DNA of 41,356 nt, from the NCBI GenBank assembly GCA_024226235.1, contig JAAELW010000226.1, forward strand, positions 1-41,356, given 5' to 3'. Below the pieces are notes generated by a model that made no database searches, was not told the DNA's origin, and worked only from the letters and a program-made list of their open reading frames with translations. This document shows, in pieces, positions 1 through 8,301 of the stretch (positions within the stretch are counted from its first letter, which is position 1; every line of letters starts with the position of its first letter). A program made the position numbers and the translations under genes. This stretch comes from a bacterium. GTDB lineage: Bacteria > Myxococcota_A > UBA9160 > UBA6930.

Positions 1-86
1 CCGCGCTGCCCGAGCACCCTTTCCCTGTCCGGCCGCGTCACGCTTCCGCCGTGCCAGGTGATGTTGGTTGCCTTTGCCTCTGCCAT
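1..86 (-). CDS. cysC: Adenylylsulfate kinase, N-terminal fragment (cut by window edge)
   Basis: Only the first 28 or so codons are inside the window. They begin at an ATG (86-84) preceded by GAGGAG nine bases upstream. The segment NITWHGGSVTRPDRERVLGQ resembles the conserved start of APS kinases, which usually read W-H-x-x-x-V-T-R-x-x-R-E just before the P-loop. The P-loop itself would lie beyond base 1. The enzyme phosphorylates adenylylsulfate to PAPS in sulfate activation. It sits 72 bases downstream of the cysteine desulfurase on the same strand and may share its transcript. The call rests on a short stretch; it could also be the kinase part of a bifunctional CysNC-type protein, although the Met with a good ribosome site argues for a separate gene. 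Confidence 0.66.
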   Translation of the reverse strand, partial: MAEAKATNITWHGGSVTRPDRERVLGQR

Positions 87-158
87 TTCTCAGTGCTCCT
101 CGGCTGCTTGGCCCCGCCTCTGGGTCGTCCCCACAGGAGACAGGGCGAACGATGGATC

Positions 159-1367
159 CTAGCGAACACCGCCCGACGGGTCTGCCGGCGGCGGGGCACC
201 TTCCCGCAGCTTCCGGGCCTCCTCCGCGATCCGGCCACCCGCCCGGTGGATCTCATCCTCGGTCGTGAAGCGCCCGAGGCCGATGCGTATCGAGCAGGCG
301 ATCCTCTCGTCGGAAAGGCCCAGGGCCCGGAGCACATGGCTGGGCCCCGGACGGGCCGAGCTGCAGGCCGAGCCGCTCGAGATCGCCACGTCGTGGAGGG
401 CCGAGAGCAGGGCTTCGGCGCGAGCACCCGGCAATGCCACGTTCAGGTTTGCGGGCAGGCGCCGGGTCGGGTGCCCGTTCACCAGCAGATCGGGAACCCC
501 TGCCCGGAGTTCCATCCACAACAGCTCGCGGAGCTTCGCGAGACGTGCACCTTCCTCTTCCCGCTCCGCCTGGGCCAGTTCGATGGCACGGGCCAGGCCG
601 GCGATCAACGGCATCGGAAGCGTTCCGGAACGCAATCCCCACTCATGGCCTCCGCCGTACTGGAGCGGCTCCAGCCGAACCCGCTTGCCACCCTTCTGGC
701 GGCGCACGTACAGCACGCCGATGCCCTGAGGGCCATAGAGCTTGTGGCCGGAGACCGAGAGCAGATCGAGGCCGAGTTCCTCGACGTCGAGCGGGATCTT
801 GCCGACCGCCTGGGCAGCATCGCTATGCAGCAGAACGCCTCGCTCCGCACACAGCCTGCCGATCTCATCCAGCGGCTGGAGTACACCGATCTCGTTGTTC
901 GCGGCCATCACGGAGACGACGACGGTATCGTCGTCGATGGCCCCGGCCACCGCCGCCGGATCGACCAGCCCGTCGTCAGCGACCGGAAGCACGGTCAACC
1001 GGACTCCTCCCGCCTCGAGCACGCGGCAGGGGTCGAGCACGGCTGGATGCTCGGTGGCAACCGTCACCACGTGAGGCCGCTCCCGCCGCGAAGCGCGCAC
1101 GGCACCGAGCAGCGCCAGGTTGTTGCTCTCGGTGGCCCCGCTCGTGAAGACGATCGTCCGCGGATCACCGGCGCCGAGCGCCTCGGCGATCTGCTCCCGG
1201 GCCACCTCGACGACTGCTTCAGCACGCCAACCGATCGGGTGGGTATGGCTGGCCGCATTCCCGAAGCGCTCGGTGAACAGAGGCTCCATCACCGCCATCA
1301 CCCGCGGATCGACCGGCGTGGTGGCGTGATGGTCGAGATACAGCACGTGCGGGCCGGCCCCGCTCAA
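159..1367 (-). CDS. Cysteine desulfurase (NifS/IscS family)
   Basis: A PLP-dependent class V aminotransferase that takes sulfur from L-cysteine as a persulfide for Fe-S clusters and other thio-cofactors; cytosolic. It opens with the family hallmark YLDHHATTP. The PLP lysine is in SGHKLYGPQG (about residue 209). The persulfide cysteine is in SSGSACSSARPG (about residue 335). About 402 residues is normal for the family. I place the start at TTG (1367-1365), one base after the TGA of the upstream iscA-type gene, because the family starts near YLDHH. An in-frame ATG at 1412 lies inside the upstream gene and has no ribosome site. The neighbouring Fe-S carrier suggests a small Fe-S assembly unit, but no IscU scaffold or IscR regulator is visible. 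Confidence 0.93.
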   Translation of the reverse strand: MSGAGPHVLYLDHHATTPVDPRVMAVMEPLFTERFGNAASHTHPIGWRAEAVVEVAREQIAEALGAGDPRTIVFTSGATESNNLALLGAVRASRRERPHVVTVATEHPAVLDPCRVLEAGGVRLTVLPVADDGLVDPAAVAGAIDDDTVVVSVMAANNEIGVLQPLDEIGRLCAERGVLLHSDAAQAVGKIPLDVEELGLDLLSVSGHKLYGPQGIGVLYVRRQKGGKRVRLEPLQYGGGHEWGLRSGTLPMPLIAGLARAIELAQAEREEEGARLAKLRELLWMELRAGVPDLLVNGHPTRRLPANLNVALPGARAEALLSALHDVAISSGSACSSARPGPSHVLRALGLSDERIACSIRIGLGRFTTEDEIHRAGGRIAEEARKLREGAPPPADPSGGVR

Positions 1368-1368
1368 C

Positions 1369-1701
1369 TCACGCCCCGAACGACTGGCCGCAGCCGCAGG
1401 TCGCCTTGGCATTCGGGTTGTCGATCTTGAAGCCCGACTCCATCAGGGAATCCACATAGTCGAGCGTCGTCCCCATCAAGTAGAGCGCGCTCTTCTCATC
1501 CACCACGATCCGCACCCCGCCGGACTCCACCTGCGTATCGCCTTCCTTCGCTTGGTCGTCGAAAGCCAGCTGGTATTGGAGGCCCGAACAACCACCGCCG
1601 ACCACCTTCATGCGCAGCGCGTGGCTTTCTATCTTGTCCTCGGCATCGAGCAGACGCTTGATCTGCTCGCAGGCGGCTTCAGTGACGCTGACCAGGGCCA
1701 T
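1369..1701 (-). CDS. IscA/ErpA-type iron-sulfur carrier protein
   Basis: A 110-residue A-type Fe-S carrier (HesB/IscA/ErpA fold) that receives clusters and hands them to apoproteins. The three ligand cysteines of the family are present: Cys38 in GGGCSGLQYQL, and Cys102 and Cys104 in the C-terminal CGCGQSF. There are two adjacent ATG codons. The second (1701-1699) is preferred, with GAGGAG six bases before it. The gene is followed after one base by the cysteine desulfurase, so the two are almost certainly co-translated. Sequence alone does not separate ErpA from IscA or SufA. Confidence 0.93.
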   Translation of the reverse strand: MALVSVTEAACEQIKRLLDAEDKIESHALRMKVVGGGCSGLQYQLAFDDQAKEGDTQVESGGVRIVVDEKSALYLMGTTLDYVDSLMESGFKIDNPNAKATCGCGQSFGA

Positions 1702-1802
1702 CATGAGCTCCTCGGAACGGGCGAAGGGATCGGAAAGGCTAGCGAATCTTCGATATAGGACCAGCTCGGTCCTGGATGCTGAAGGCAATGGCAGCGCGCC
1801 TT

Positions 1803-2501
1803 CTAGCGGAGCCAGAGAAAGACCTCGCGATTCCCCTTGGGCCCGGCCAGGCGGCTCTCGGCCTGGCCGGCGACGGCGTAGCCGAGTTCGACAGCCGCCT
1901 CGCGAACGCGTGCCACGGCCTGGGCGCGGAGTGCTTCGTCCCGCACCACACCGCCCTTCCCCACCAGATGGGGCTCGAGCTCGAACTGGGGCTTCACCAT
2001 CACCAGCACGTCGGCGCCCGGAGTGAGTTCGGGAAGGCGGGCCAACAGGTAGGTCGAGGAAATGAACGAGACGTCGATCGTCACCAGCGTGACCGTCTCG
2101 GGCAGCGCCTCGGGCTCCAAGTAGCGGGCATTGGTGCGCTCGAGCACGCGCACGCGCGGATCCTCCCGGAGCTTCAGGTCGAGCTGGCCGTAACCGACGT
2201 CGACGGCCACGACCTGGCTCGCGCCGCGTTGAAGCAGGCAGTCGGTGAAGCCGCCGGTCGAGACACCGAGGTCGAGACAGATCTGCCCCTCTGGGTCGAT
2301 GCCGAGATCGTCGAGGGCACCTGCGAGCTTCTCCCCTCCCCGCGATACGAAACGCCGCGCAGCGCCACGCACCCGCAGCACCGCGTCCGGCCGAATCCGG
2401 GTACCCGGCTTGTCCACTGGCGCGTCGTCGACCAGCACCCGACCGGCCCGGATCAGGCCCTGGGCCACGCTTCGGGACGGAGCGAGCCCATCCTGGAGCA
2501 C
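1803..2501 (-). CDS. tlyA: TlyA-family S4-domain rRNA 2'-O-methyltransferase
   Basis: An RNA-binding S4 domain (about residues 1-55, with SRSVAQGLIRAGRVLVD) is followed by an FtsJ/RrmJ-like methyltransferase. The SAM-binding loop is DLGVSTGGFTDCLL, and catalytic-type K-D-K positions are seen in GGEKLAGAL, VTIDVSFIS and MVKPQFE. Members 2'-O-methylate cytidines in rRNA and are often mislabelled haemolysin A. The annotated start is a GTG at 2501. The twelve in-frame codons upstream (KRPRLDERV-like) look like the usual TlyA N-terminus, yet contain no ATG, GTG or TTG before the dxs stop. The true start is therefore uncertain; only a CTG overlapping the dxs stop is available. It lies directly downstream of dxs. 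Confidence 0.9.
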   Translation of the reverse strand: MLQDGLAPSRSVAQGLIRAGRVLVDDAPVDKPGTRIRPDAVLRVRGAARRFVSRGGEKLAGALDDLGIDPEGQICLDLGVSTGGFTDCLLQRGASQVVAVDVGYGQLDLKLREDPRVRVLERTNARYLEPEALPETVTLVTIDVSFISSTYLLARLPELTPGADVLVMVKPQFELEPHLVGKGGVVRDEALRAQAVARVREAAVELGYAVAGQAESRLAGPKGNREVFLWLR

Positions 2502-2536
2502 CCGCTCGTCCAGCCGGGGACGCTTCGTCGCCGCGC

Positions 2537-4441
2537 TCAGGAAGCGCCCCTGCCCCTTCCGACCAGCTCACGAACGGCAGCCGCGATGCCCTCCGCCGAC
2601 AGTCCCATTTCAGCCCGCTGGGCTTCCGAGCTGCCGTGCTCGATGGTTCGGTCGGGCAGAGCCAGGCATCGGGTATGGGTTTCCACACCGGCCGCGGAGA
2701 GCGCCTCCAGCACAGCGCTACCGAAGCCGCCCTGACCCACGTGTTCCTCGACCGTCACCACCGCACCCGTGCGTCGGGCCAGCGCGGCGATGCGCTCCGC
2801 ATCGAGCGGCTTGGCAAAACGCGCGTTGACCAGCGCGACCGAGAACCCGTCCGCCGCGAGCTCGGCCGCGGCCTCTTCGGCATCCTGAACGAGCGTGCCA
2901 TAGGCCACGATCACCGCATCGCTGCCGTCGCGCAGCAGCTCCGACTCCCCAATCGGTACGGCCTTGATCTCCGGATCCATCGGTACGCCGAAGCCCGCAC
3001 CGCGTGGGTAACGGATCGCCGCCGGGCCGTCGTACTCGACGGCCGTGCGCAGCATGTGCTGCAGCTCGTTCTCGTCCTTCGGCGCCATGCAGATGATGTT
3101 GGGCAGGTTCCGCAGATACCCGATATCGAACGACCCCTGGTGGGTCGCACCGTCTCCGCCGACCAGACCCGCCCGATCCATCGCCATCGTGACGTCGAGG
3201 TTCTGGAGGCAGACATCGTGCACGACCTGGTCGTAGGCGCGCTGCAGGAAGGTGGAGTAGATCGCCGCAACCGGCTTCATCCCCTCGCTGGCGAGCCCGG
3301 CCGCAAAGGTGATCGCGTGCTGCTCGGCGATACCCACATCGTAGAAGCGCTTCGGGAACTCCTTCTTGAAGAGATCCAGGCTCGTGCCGTCGGCCATCGC
3401 CGCGGTGATGCCGACGATGCGCTCGTCTTCGCGTGCGAGCCGGATCAGCGTCTGCGCAAACACCTCCTGGTACTTCGGCGGCCCCGGCTTCGACGGCGCA
3501 AAGGCCCCGCTCTCCACATCGAACGCACCGACACCGTGATACTTGTAGGGATCGTTCTGGGCCGGCTCGTAGCCGTAGCCCTTCGCGGTCAGCGCATGCA
3601 CGAGGATCGGCCCGTCGCCCGCCGCGAGCATCGCCTTCACGTTCTCGAAGGTCTCCAGCACGATGTCCATCCTGTGACCCTGGATCGGCCCCACGTACTT
3701 GAAACCCAGAGCCTCGAACAGGAGACCCGGCGAGAAGAAGACCTTCAGGGACTCCTCCGCCTTCTGGGCCCAATGCACCATGTCGCCGGGCAGCGAGGTG
3801 AGGAACTCCTTCGCCCAACCCTTCATGCGGCGGACCATCGGCGCAGAGAGCTTTCGGGAGAGGTAGGAAGACATCGCGCCGACGTTGGGTGAGATCGACA
3901 TCTCGTTGTCGTTCAGGACCACGACCAGATTCTTCTGGCTCAGATGGCCCGCGTGGTTGAGCGCCTCGAACGCCATGCCGGCGGTCATGCCGCCGTCACC
4001 GATCAATGCAATCGCACACTGATCCTTGCCCTGATGCTCGAAGGCCCGCGCCATCCCGAGCGCAGCCGAGATCGACGTACCCGCGTGGCCCGCGCCGAAG
4101 GGATCGTATTCGGATTCGGAGCGCCGCAGGAACTTCCCGATCCCGTCTTCCTGGCCGATCTTCGCGAAGCCAGCTCGGCGGCCGGTCAGCATCTTGTGGG
4201 CGTAGCCTTGATGCCCGACGTCGAGCACCAGGCGATCCGCCGGCGTATCGAACACGTAGTGGATGCCGGTCAGCAGCTCGACCGCGCCCAGGCTGCTAGC
4301 CAGATGGCCTCCCGTGCGGGAGACGTTGTGGACGATCTCCTCGCGCAGCTCCGACGCAACCTGTTGCACCTGCTCCCTGGGCAGTGCGCGCAGATCCTCA
4401 GGGGAATCGATCCCGTCCAGCAACTTCTGTTTCCCGCTCAA
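2537..4441 (-). CDS. dxs: 1-deoxy-D-xylulose-5-phosphate synthase
   Basis: First enzyme of the MEP isoprenoid pathway. It condenses pyruvate and glyceraldehyde-3-phosphate using thiamine diphosphate. Family landmarks in order are HNVSRTGGHLASSLGAVELL, the ThDP/Mg motif GDGGMTAGMAFEALNHAG, the transketolase pyrimidine-domain segment DVGIAEQHAITFAAGLASEG, and DRAGLVGGDGATHQGSFD. About 634 residues is the usual length. The start is a TTG (4441-4439) that overlaps the stop of the prenyl synthase as TTGA, with GGAGGAAC just upstream. The protein then begins LSGKQKLLDGIDSPEDL, matching the family. Pairing with the prenyl diphosphate synthase gene is the common xseB-ispA-dxs arrangement. Confidence 0.96.
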   Translation of the reverse strand: MSGKQKLLDGIDSPEDLRALPREQVQQVASELREEIVHNVSRTGGHLASSLGAVELLTGIHYVFDTPADRLVLDVGHQGYAHKMLTGRRAGFAKIGQEDGIGKFLRRSESEYDPFGAGHAGTSISAALGMARAFEHQGKDQCAIALIGDGGMTAGMAFEALNHAGHLSQKNLVVVLNDNEMSISPNVGAMSSYLSRKLSAPMVRRMKGWAKEFLTSLPGDMVHWAQKAEESLKVFFSPGLLFEALGFKYVGPIQGHRMDIVLETFENVKAMLAAGDGPILVHALTAKGYGYEPAQNDPYKYHGVGAFDVESGAFAPSKPGPPKYQEVFAQTLIRLAREDERIVGITAAMADGTSLDLFKKEFPKRFYDVGIAEQHAITFAAGLASEGMKPVAAIYSTFLQRAYDQVVHDVCLQNLDVTMAMDRAGLVGGDGATHQGSFDIGYLRNLPNIICMAPKDENELQHMLRTAVEYDGPAAIRYPRGAGFGVPMDPEIKAVPIGESELLRDGSDAVIVAYGTLVQDAEEAAAELAADGFSVALVNARFAKPLDAERIAALARRTGAVVTVEEHVGQGGFGSAVLEALSAAGVETHTRCLALPDRTIEHGSSEAQRAEMGLSAEGIAAAVRELVGRGRGAS

Positions 4442-5292
4442 AGGTTCCTCCGCACTGCGTAGCGCGCGAGCATCCGCAGAGGCTCGGCCATCGGGCCGAG
4501 TTCGGCGACCCTGCCGAGCGCATCGTTCAGCAGGGACTCTGCGCGTTCGCTTGCACGCTCCGAACCGAGAACCCGGACCAGCGAGCACGGTTCATCGCCG
4601 TCCTCGGCATTCGGCTCCGCGTCCAGGAGATCGTCGGCGATCTGGAACGCAATGCCCACCTCGATCCCGAACTTGTGGAGCCGATCCAGCCAGGCCTCCT
4701 CCGCCGCCCCGAACCGGGCGCCCATCGTCACCGAGGCTGCGATCAGGGCCGCGGACTTGCGCTGATGGACGGACTCGACCCGCGCCTCTTCATCCGCCCC
4801 GCCCGTGGCAAAGGCCAGATCTTCGACCTGCCCACCGACCAACTGCATCGACCCTGCCGCGCAGGCCAGATCGCGGGTGGCGCCCAGCACGACATCGGCT
4901 GGAGCCTGGGCGGCCGCCAGCACCGCGAAGGCCTGGGCTTGCAGTGCATCGCCGGCCAGAAGCGCAGTCGACTCGCCGTAGGCCACGTGCACGCTGGGCC
5001 GCCCCCTTCGCTCGTCGTCGTCGTCCATGCACGGAAGATCGTCGTGAACCAGCGAATAGGTGTGGATCAGCTCGACGGCCGCGGCGGCGGGCAATGCCTG
5101 GACACGGCCTCCGCCGAAGGCTTCGCAGCTGGCCACCAGAAGCCCAGGGCGCAGGCGCTTGCCGCCCGGGAAGAGCAGGTGGCGCATCGCTCCGTGCAGG
5201 GCCTCCGGTGGGGCCTCTGCGGGCGGCAGCGCCCCGTCCAGAAACGGATCCAGGCGTTCCTTCACCGCTTCGAGGTAGCCCTCGGGCGTCAC
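4438..5292 (-). CDS. ispA: Polyprenyl (farnesyl/geranyl) diphosphate synthase
   Basis: A trans-isoprenyl diphosphate synthase of 284 residues that chain-elongates DMAPP with IPP. The first aspartate-rich motif is DDLPCMDDDD and the second is FQIADDLLD. GGKRLRP is the IPP-binding segment near the N-terminus. Length and the neighbours (xseB before, dxs after) match the IspA-type short-chain enzyme of many proteobacteria. Exact product chain length cannot be read from the sequence. The start is GTG, overlapping the xseB stop as GTGA. Confidence 0.94.
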   Translation of the reverse strand: MTPEGYLEAVKERLDPFLDGALPPAEAPPEALHGAMRHLLFPGGKRLRPGLLVASCEAFGGGRVQALPAAAAVELIHTYSLVHDDLPCMDDDDERRGRPSVHVAYGESTALLAGDALQAQAFAVLAAAQAPADVVLGATRDLACAAGSMQLVGGQVEDLAFATGGADEEARVESVHQRKSAALIAASVTMGARFGAAEEAWLDRLHKFGIEVGIAFQIADDLLDAEPNAEDGDEPCSLVRVLGSERASERAESLLNDALGRVAELGPMAEPLRMLARYAVRRNL

Positions 5293-5549
5293 GTTTCGTC
5301 CTCGTCGGTTTCGAGGGGCTCGCTGCGCAGATCGTCGCCTTCCTGCACCAGGATTTCTATCCGTCGCTCGGCATCATCCAGCTGGGTGGAGCAGCGACGA
5401 GAGAGGGCCACGCCCTCCTCGAAAGCGGCCAGAGCCGCCTCGAGGCCCAGATCGCCGGTCTCCAGCCCCGCGACGATCTCCTCGAGTCGAGCCAACGCTC
5501 CCTCGAAATCGAGGGCCTCCGGGCTCTGTTTCGCGGCGTGCCCCGTCAT
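5289..5549 (-). CDS. xseB: Exodeoxyribonuclease VII small subunit
   Basis: An 86-residue helical protein with the family pattern FEGALARLEEIVAGLE, then GLEAALAAFEEGVAL and a hydrophilic tail. XseB binds in several copies to XseA, and the complex degrades single-stranded DNA in both directions. It lies 30 bases downstream of xseA and overlaps ispA by 4 bases, so the xseA-xseB-ispA-dxs segment is one transcription unit. The very acidic C-terminus (LETDEDET) is not conserved in the family. Confidence 0.93.
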   Translation of the reverse strand: MTGHAAKQSPEALDFEGALARLEEIVAGLETGDLGLEAALAAFEEGVALSRRCSTQLDDAERRIEILVQEGDDLRSEPLETDEDET

Positions 5550-5579
5550 CCCGCGAATCTAGCCGTTTCTGGCCGATTC

Positions 5580-6860
5580 TCAGCCGGTTTCGGCATCCGG
5601 AGGCAGGACCTCCGCGTCGAGTTGGCCCTCCCCGAGCTGGACCCGGAGACGCTCGCCAGAACCCACGTCCTCGGACCGGCGCACGATGGTGCCGTCTGCT
5701 GCCCGCCGGACGATGGAAAAGCCTCGCGAGAGAACGGCCAACGGCGAGAGCGCGTGGAGACGACCGGCGAGTTCACGAAGCTGGCCAGCGTGCTCTGCGT
5801 TCGCCACCTGAGCCGCACGGCCGAGGCGGCCGCTGGTCTCGTGAAGGCGGCCATTCCAGGCGTCGCGTCCGGTGCGCCAGGCTGCGACCAGAGCGTTCCG
5901 GTTCGCCCTCAACCGTTCGCGCTGCGCGGCCAGGCGTGTGCGCGGCGCGTGGGTCTGGAGCGTCTCGGCGAGCTGGGCCAGTGCGAGGCGTTGCCGATCC
6001 ACGACCGCCCCCATCGCATGGACCAGACGGTCGGCCTCCCGATCCAGCCGCTGCACCCACGGCCAGGTATCGGGCACGGCGAGCTCCGCGGCCGCCGAGG
6101 GCGTCGGCGCCCGCGCGTCCGCGGCCAGATCCGCGATCGTCAGATCCACCTCGTGGCCCACGCCGCTCACCACGGGTACCGGACACGCCCGGATCGCCCG
6201 AGCCACCCGTTCCGTGTTGAACGCCATCAAGTCTTCGAGAGAGCCCCCGCCGCGCACCAACAGCACCAGATCCACATCGGGCAGGCGGGCCGCAGCTTCC
6301 AGAGCCGCCTGGATCTCGAATTCCGCGCCCTCCCCCTGCACGAGGGTCGGCGCAACCACCAGCGGGATGCCCGGCGCTCGGCGGCCCGTCACCTGCAGCA
6401 CGTCGTGCAGCGCAGCACCGGCCGGGGATGTCACGACCGCGATACGCGTGGGCCAGCCCGGCAGCTCGCGCTTCAGCGCGTCATCGAACAGGCCTTCTGC
6501 CTCGAGCTGGCTGCGCAGCTGCTCGAAGGCCAGCTGCAACGCGCCCACTCCGCGCGGCTCGAGATTGCGGACGATCAGCTGCACATCACCCCGAGGCCGG
6601 TAGAAGCCGAGCTCCGCCTGGGCCACGACCTCGAGCCCATCCTCGGGATCGAACGGAATGCGCGCCAGATGGCCCCGGAACAACACGGCCCGAAGCTGGG
6701 CATCGCGATCCTTCAGCACGAAGTAGCAATGTCCGGAGCGCGCCCGGAACAGATCGCTGATCTCGCCCACGACCCAGACTCGCCCGACCTCCTGCTCGAG
6801 CAACTGCTGGATCCCAGCTGCGAGTTCAGAGACCTCGAAGACACGCCGCCCCTCGACCAT
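5580..6860 (-). CDS. xseA: Exodeoxyribonuclease VII large subunit
   Basis: The catalytic subunit of exonuclease VII (426 residues). An N-terminal OB fold begins at VWVVGEISDLFRARSGHCYF, with the typical LKDRDAQLRAVLFRG. The catalytic core follows, including VVTSPAGAALHDVL, LVLLVRGGGSLEDLMAFN and PVVSGVGHEVDLTIADLAAD, and then a long helical region that binds XseB. The C-terminal LSPLAVLSRGFSIV is also family-typical. It is cytosolic and acts in mismatch and crosslink repair processing. The gene stands 35 bases downstream of the protease gene. Confidence 0.95.
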   Translation of the reverse strand: MVEGRRVFEVSELAAGIQQLLEQEVGRVWVVGEISDLFRARSGHCYFVLKDRDAQLRAVLFRGHLARIPFDPEDGLEVVAQAELGFYRPRGDVQLIVRNLEPRGVGALQLAFEQLRSQLEAEGLFDDALKRELPGWPTRIAVVTSPAGAALHDVLQVTGRRAPGIPLVVAPTLVQGEGAEFEIQAALEAAARLPDVDLVLLVRGGGSLEDLMAFNTERVARAIRACPVPVVSGVGHEVDLTIADLAADARAPTPSAAAELAVPDTWPWVQRLDREADRLVHAMGAVVDRQRLALAQLAETLQTHAPRTRLAAQRERLRANRNALVAAWRTGRDAWNGRLHETSGRLGRAAQVANAEHAGQLRELAGRLHALSPLAVLSRGFSIVRRAADGTIVRRSEDVGSGERLRVQLGEGQLDAEVLPPDAETG

Positions 6861-6895
6861 CGGGTCAGATTAGCGGGGGAAGCGGGAACGTCCGG

Positions 6896-8248
6896 CTAGA
6901 GTTCGGCGGAAACCGTGGCCTGGGCTTCTCGCAGGGCGTCGAAATAGGTCCAGCTCTTCAGCACTTCGACGGCGCGGGTCAGCAGCAGATCGTCGGGCTC
7001 GGCGGCGTCGCTGCTTTCGTCCTCGGCGTCCGGACTGGCGTCTTCCTGGGTGAAGTGGCCCTCGAGATCCTTCTCGCGGATGTTGCGACGGGCCTCGGGC
7101 TCCTCCTCCGCCGGGCGCCGCTGCTCGACCGCAATGTCTGGCTCGATGCCGACCTCCTGGATCGAGCGGCCCGCCGGCGTGTAGTAGAGCGCCGTCGTCA
7201 GACGCAGCGCGGATTGATCGAGCAGCGGATAGACCGTCTGGACCGAGCCCTTGCCGAAAGTGCTCCCGCCGAGCAGCAGCGCGCGGTGGTGATCTTGCAA
7301 CGCACCGGCCACGATCTCCGAGGCACTCGCGCTGCCCGCGTTCACGAGCACGACCATCGGGTAGCCGCCCTCACCCTCGGGCTGGGCGCGGAATTCCTGC
7401 TGTTGGCTCTCGACCCGCCCCTTCGTGTAGACGATCAGACCCTCCTTGACCCACAGGTCGGCGACCTTGACGGCTTGATCGAGCAGACCACCCGGATTGT
7501 TGCGAAGGTCCAGCACCATTCCCTGGAAGCCGCCCTCGCTCTCCTCGTGCAGGCGCTCGAGCACGCTTGCAAGATCCTTGGCGGTTCGTTCCTGGAAGGA
7601 GCGGACACGCACGTAGGCGTAGCCGTCCTCGACCATCCGCCCATCGACCGATACGACCTTCACGACGTCGCGACGGATCGTGTAGGGCTCAGGCTCGCTG
7701 AACCCCTCCCGGAAGATGCGGATCGTGATCGTCGTTCCCTTCTTCCCGCGCATCAGCGCAACGGCCTCGTGCAGCTCCATGCCCTTGGTTCCGCGACACG
7801 GCTCGGTCCATTCCTCGGGCACGACCGTGGGACAGATCGCGACGATCCGATCCCGAGCCCGCAAACCCACGTGCCAAGCGGGGGTACCTTCGATCGGCGC
7901 GACGACCTCGATGAAACCGTCACGGCGCTTGCTGATCTCGATGCCCAGGCCATGGAACTCGCCCTTGGTATCGATCTTCATTTCCTTGTGCTGGCTGCGA
8001 TCCATGTAGGACGAATGGGGATCGAGCTCCGCAAGCATGCCGCGAACCGCGCCGCGGATCAGGTCCGCCTCATCCACATCCTCGACGTAGCTGTCGCGCA
8101 CAAGCCGCAGGACCTGGCTGAACAGGGAAAGGTCTTCGTAGCGACTGGCCGCGAAGGTTCCCGTCCCGACCGCCGAGAAGACGGCCAGGGCCGCAACGAG
8201 CGTTCCGGCGAAGAATCCAACCAGGAAGCGGTTGCTTGTGGGACGCAT
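6896..8248 (-). CDS. Carboxyl-terminal processing protease, S41 family
   Basis: A 450-residue periplasmic protease of the CtpA/Prc type. Residues about 8-30 form a signal anchor. A PDZ domain covers about 90-180 (GLGIEISKRRDGFIEVVAPI). The S41 core holds the serine in NAGSASASEIVAGAL (Ser308) and the lysine in GSTFGKGSVQTV (Lys333), a Ser-Lys dyad with the usual 25-residue spacing. It ends in an acidic tail. I chose the ATG at 8248 because GAGGAG lies nine bases upstream and the signal anchor follows at once; the longer frame to 8329 overlaps the end of the upstream gene. It sits after the EnvC-like gene, an order widespread in proteobacteria, suggesting work on cell-wall proteins. Confidence 0.94.
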   Translation of the reverse strand: MRPTSNRFLVGFFAGTLVAALAVFSAVGTGTFAASRYEDLSLFSQVLRLVRDSYVEDVDEADLIRGAVRGMLAELDPHSSYMDRSQHKEMKIDTKGEFHGLGIEISKRRDGFIEVVAPIEGTPAWHVGLRARDRIVAICPTVVPEEWTEPCRGTKGMELHEAVALMRGKKGTTITIRIFREGFSEPEPYTIRRDVVKVVSVDGRMVEDGYAYVRVRSFQERTAKDLASVLERLHEESEGGFQGMVLDLRNNPGGLLDQAVKVADLWVKEGLIVYTKGRVESQQQEFRAQPEGEGGYPMVVLVNAGSASASEIVAGALQDHHRALLLGGSTFGKGSVQTVYPLLDQSALRLTTALYYTPAGRSIQEVGIEPDIAVEQRRPAEEEPEARRNIREKDLEGHFTQEDASPDAEDESSDAAEPDDLLLTRAVEVLKSWTYFDALREAQATVSAEL

Positions 8249-8301
8249 GCGGGGCTCCTCAGCGCGACAGACAGGATGTCTTCGGCGATGAATCAGTCTA
8301 C

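Noticed and set aside
1705-2688. Long N-terminal extension of the IscA-type protein
   Set aside because: It runs through tlyA in another frame; the 110-residue form has the correct length and ribosome site.
4263-6899. An 878-residue open frame on the plus strand
   Set aside because: It lies opposite dxs, the prenyl synthase, xseB and xseA, whose motifs are clear; its own translation is rich in Arg, Pro, Ser and His with no domains, as expected for antisense frames at high GC.
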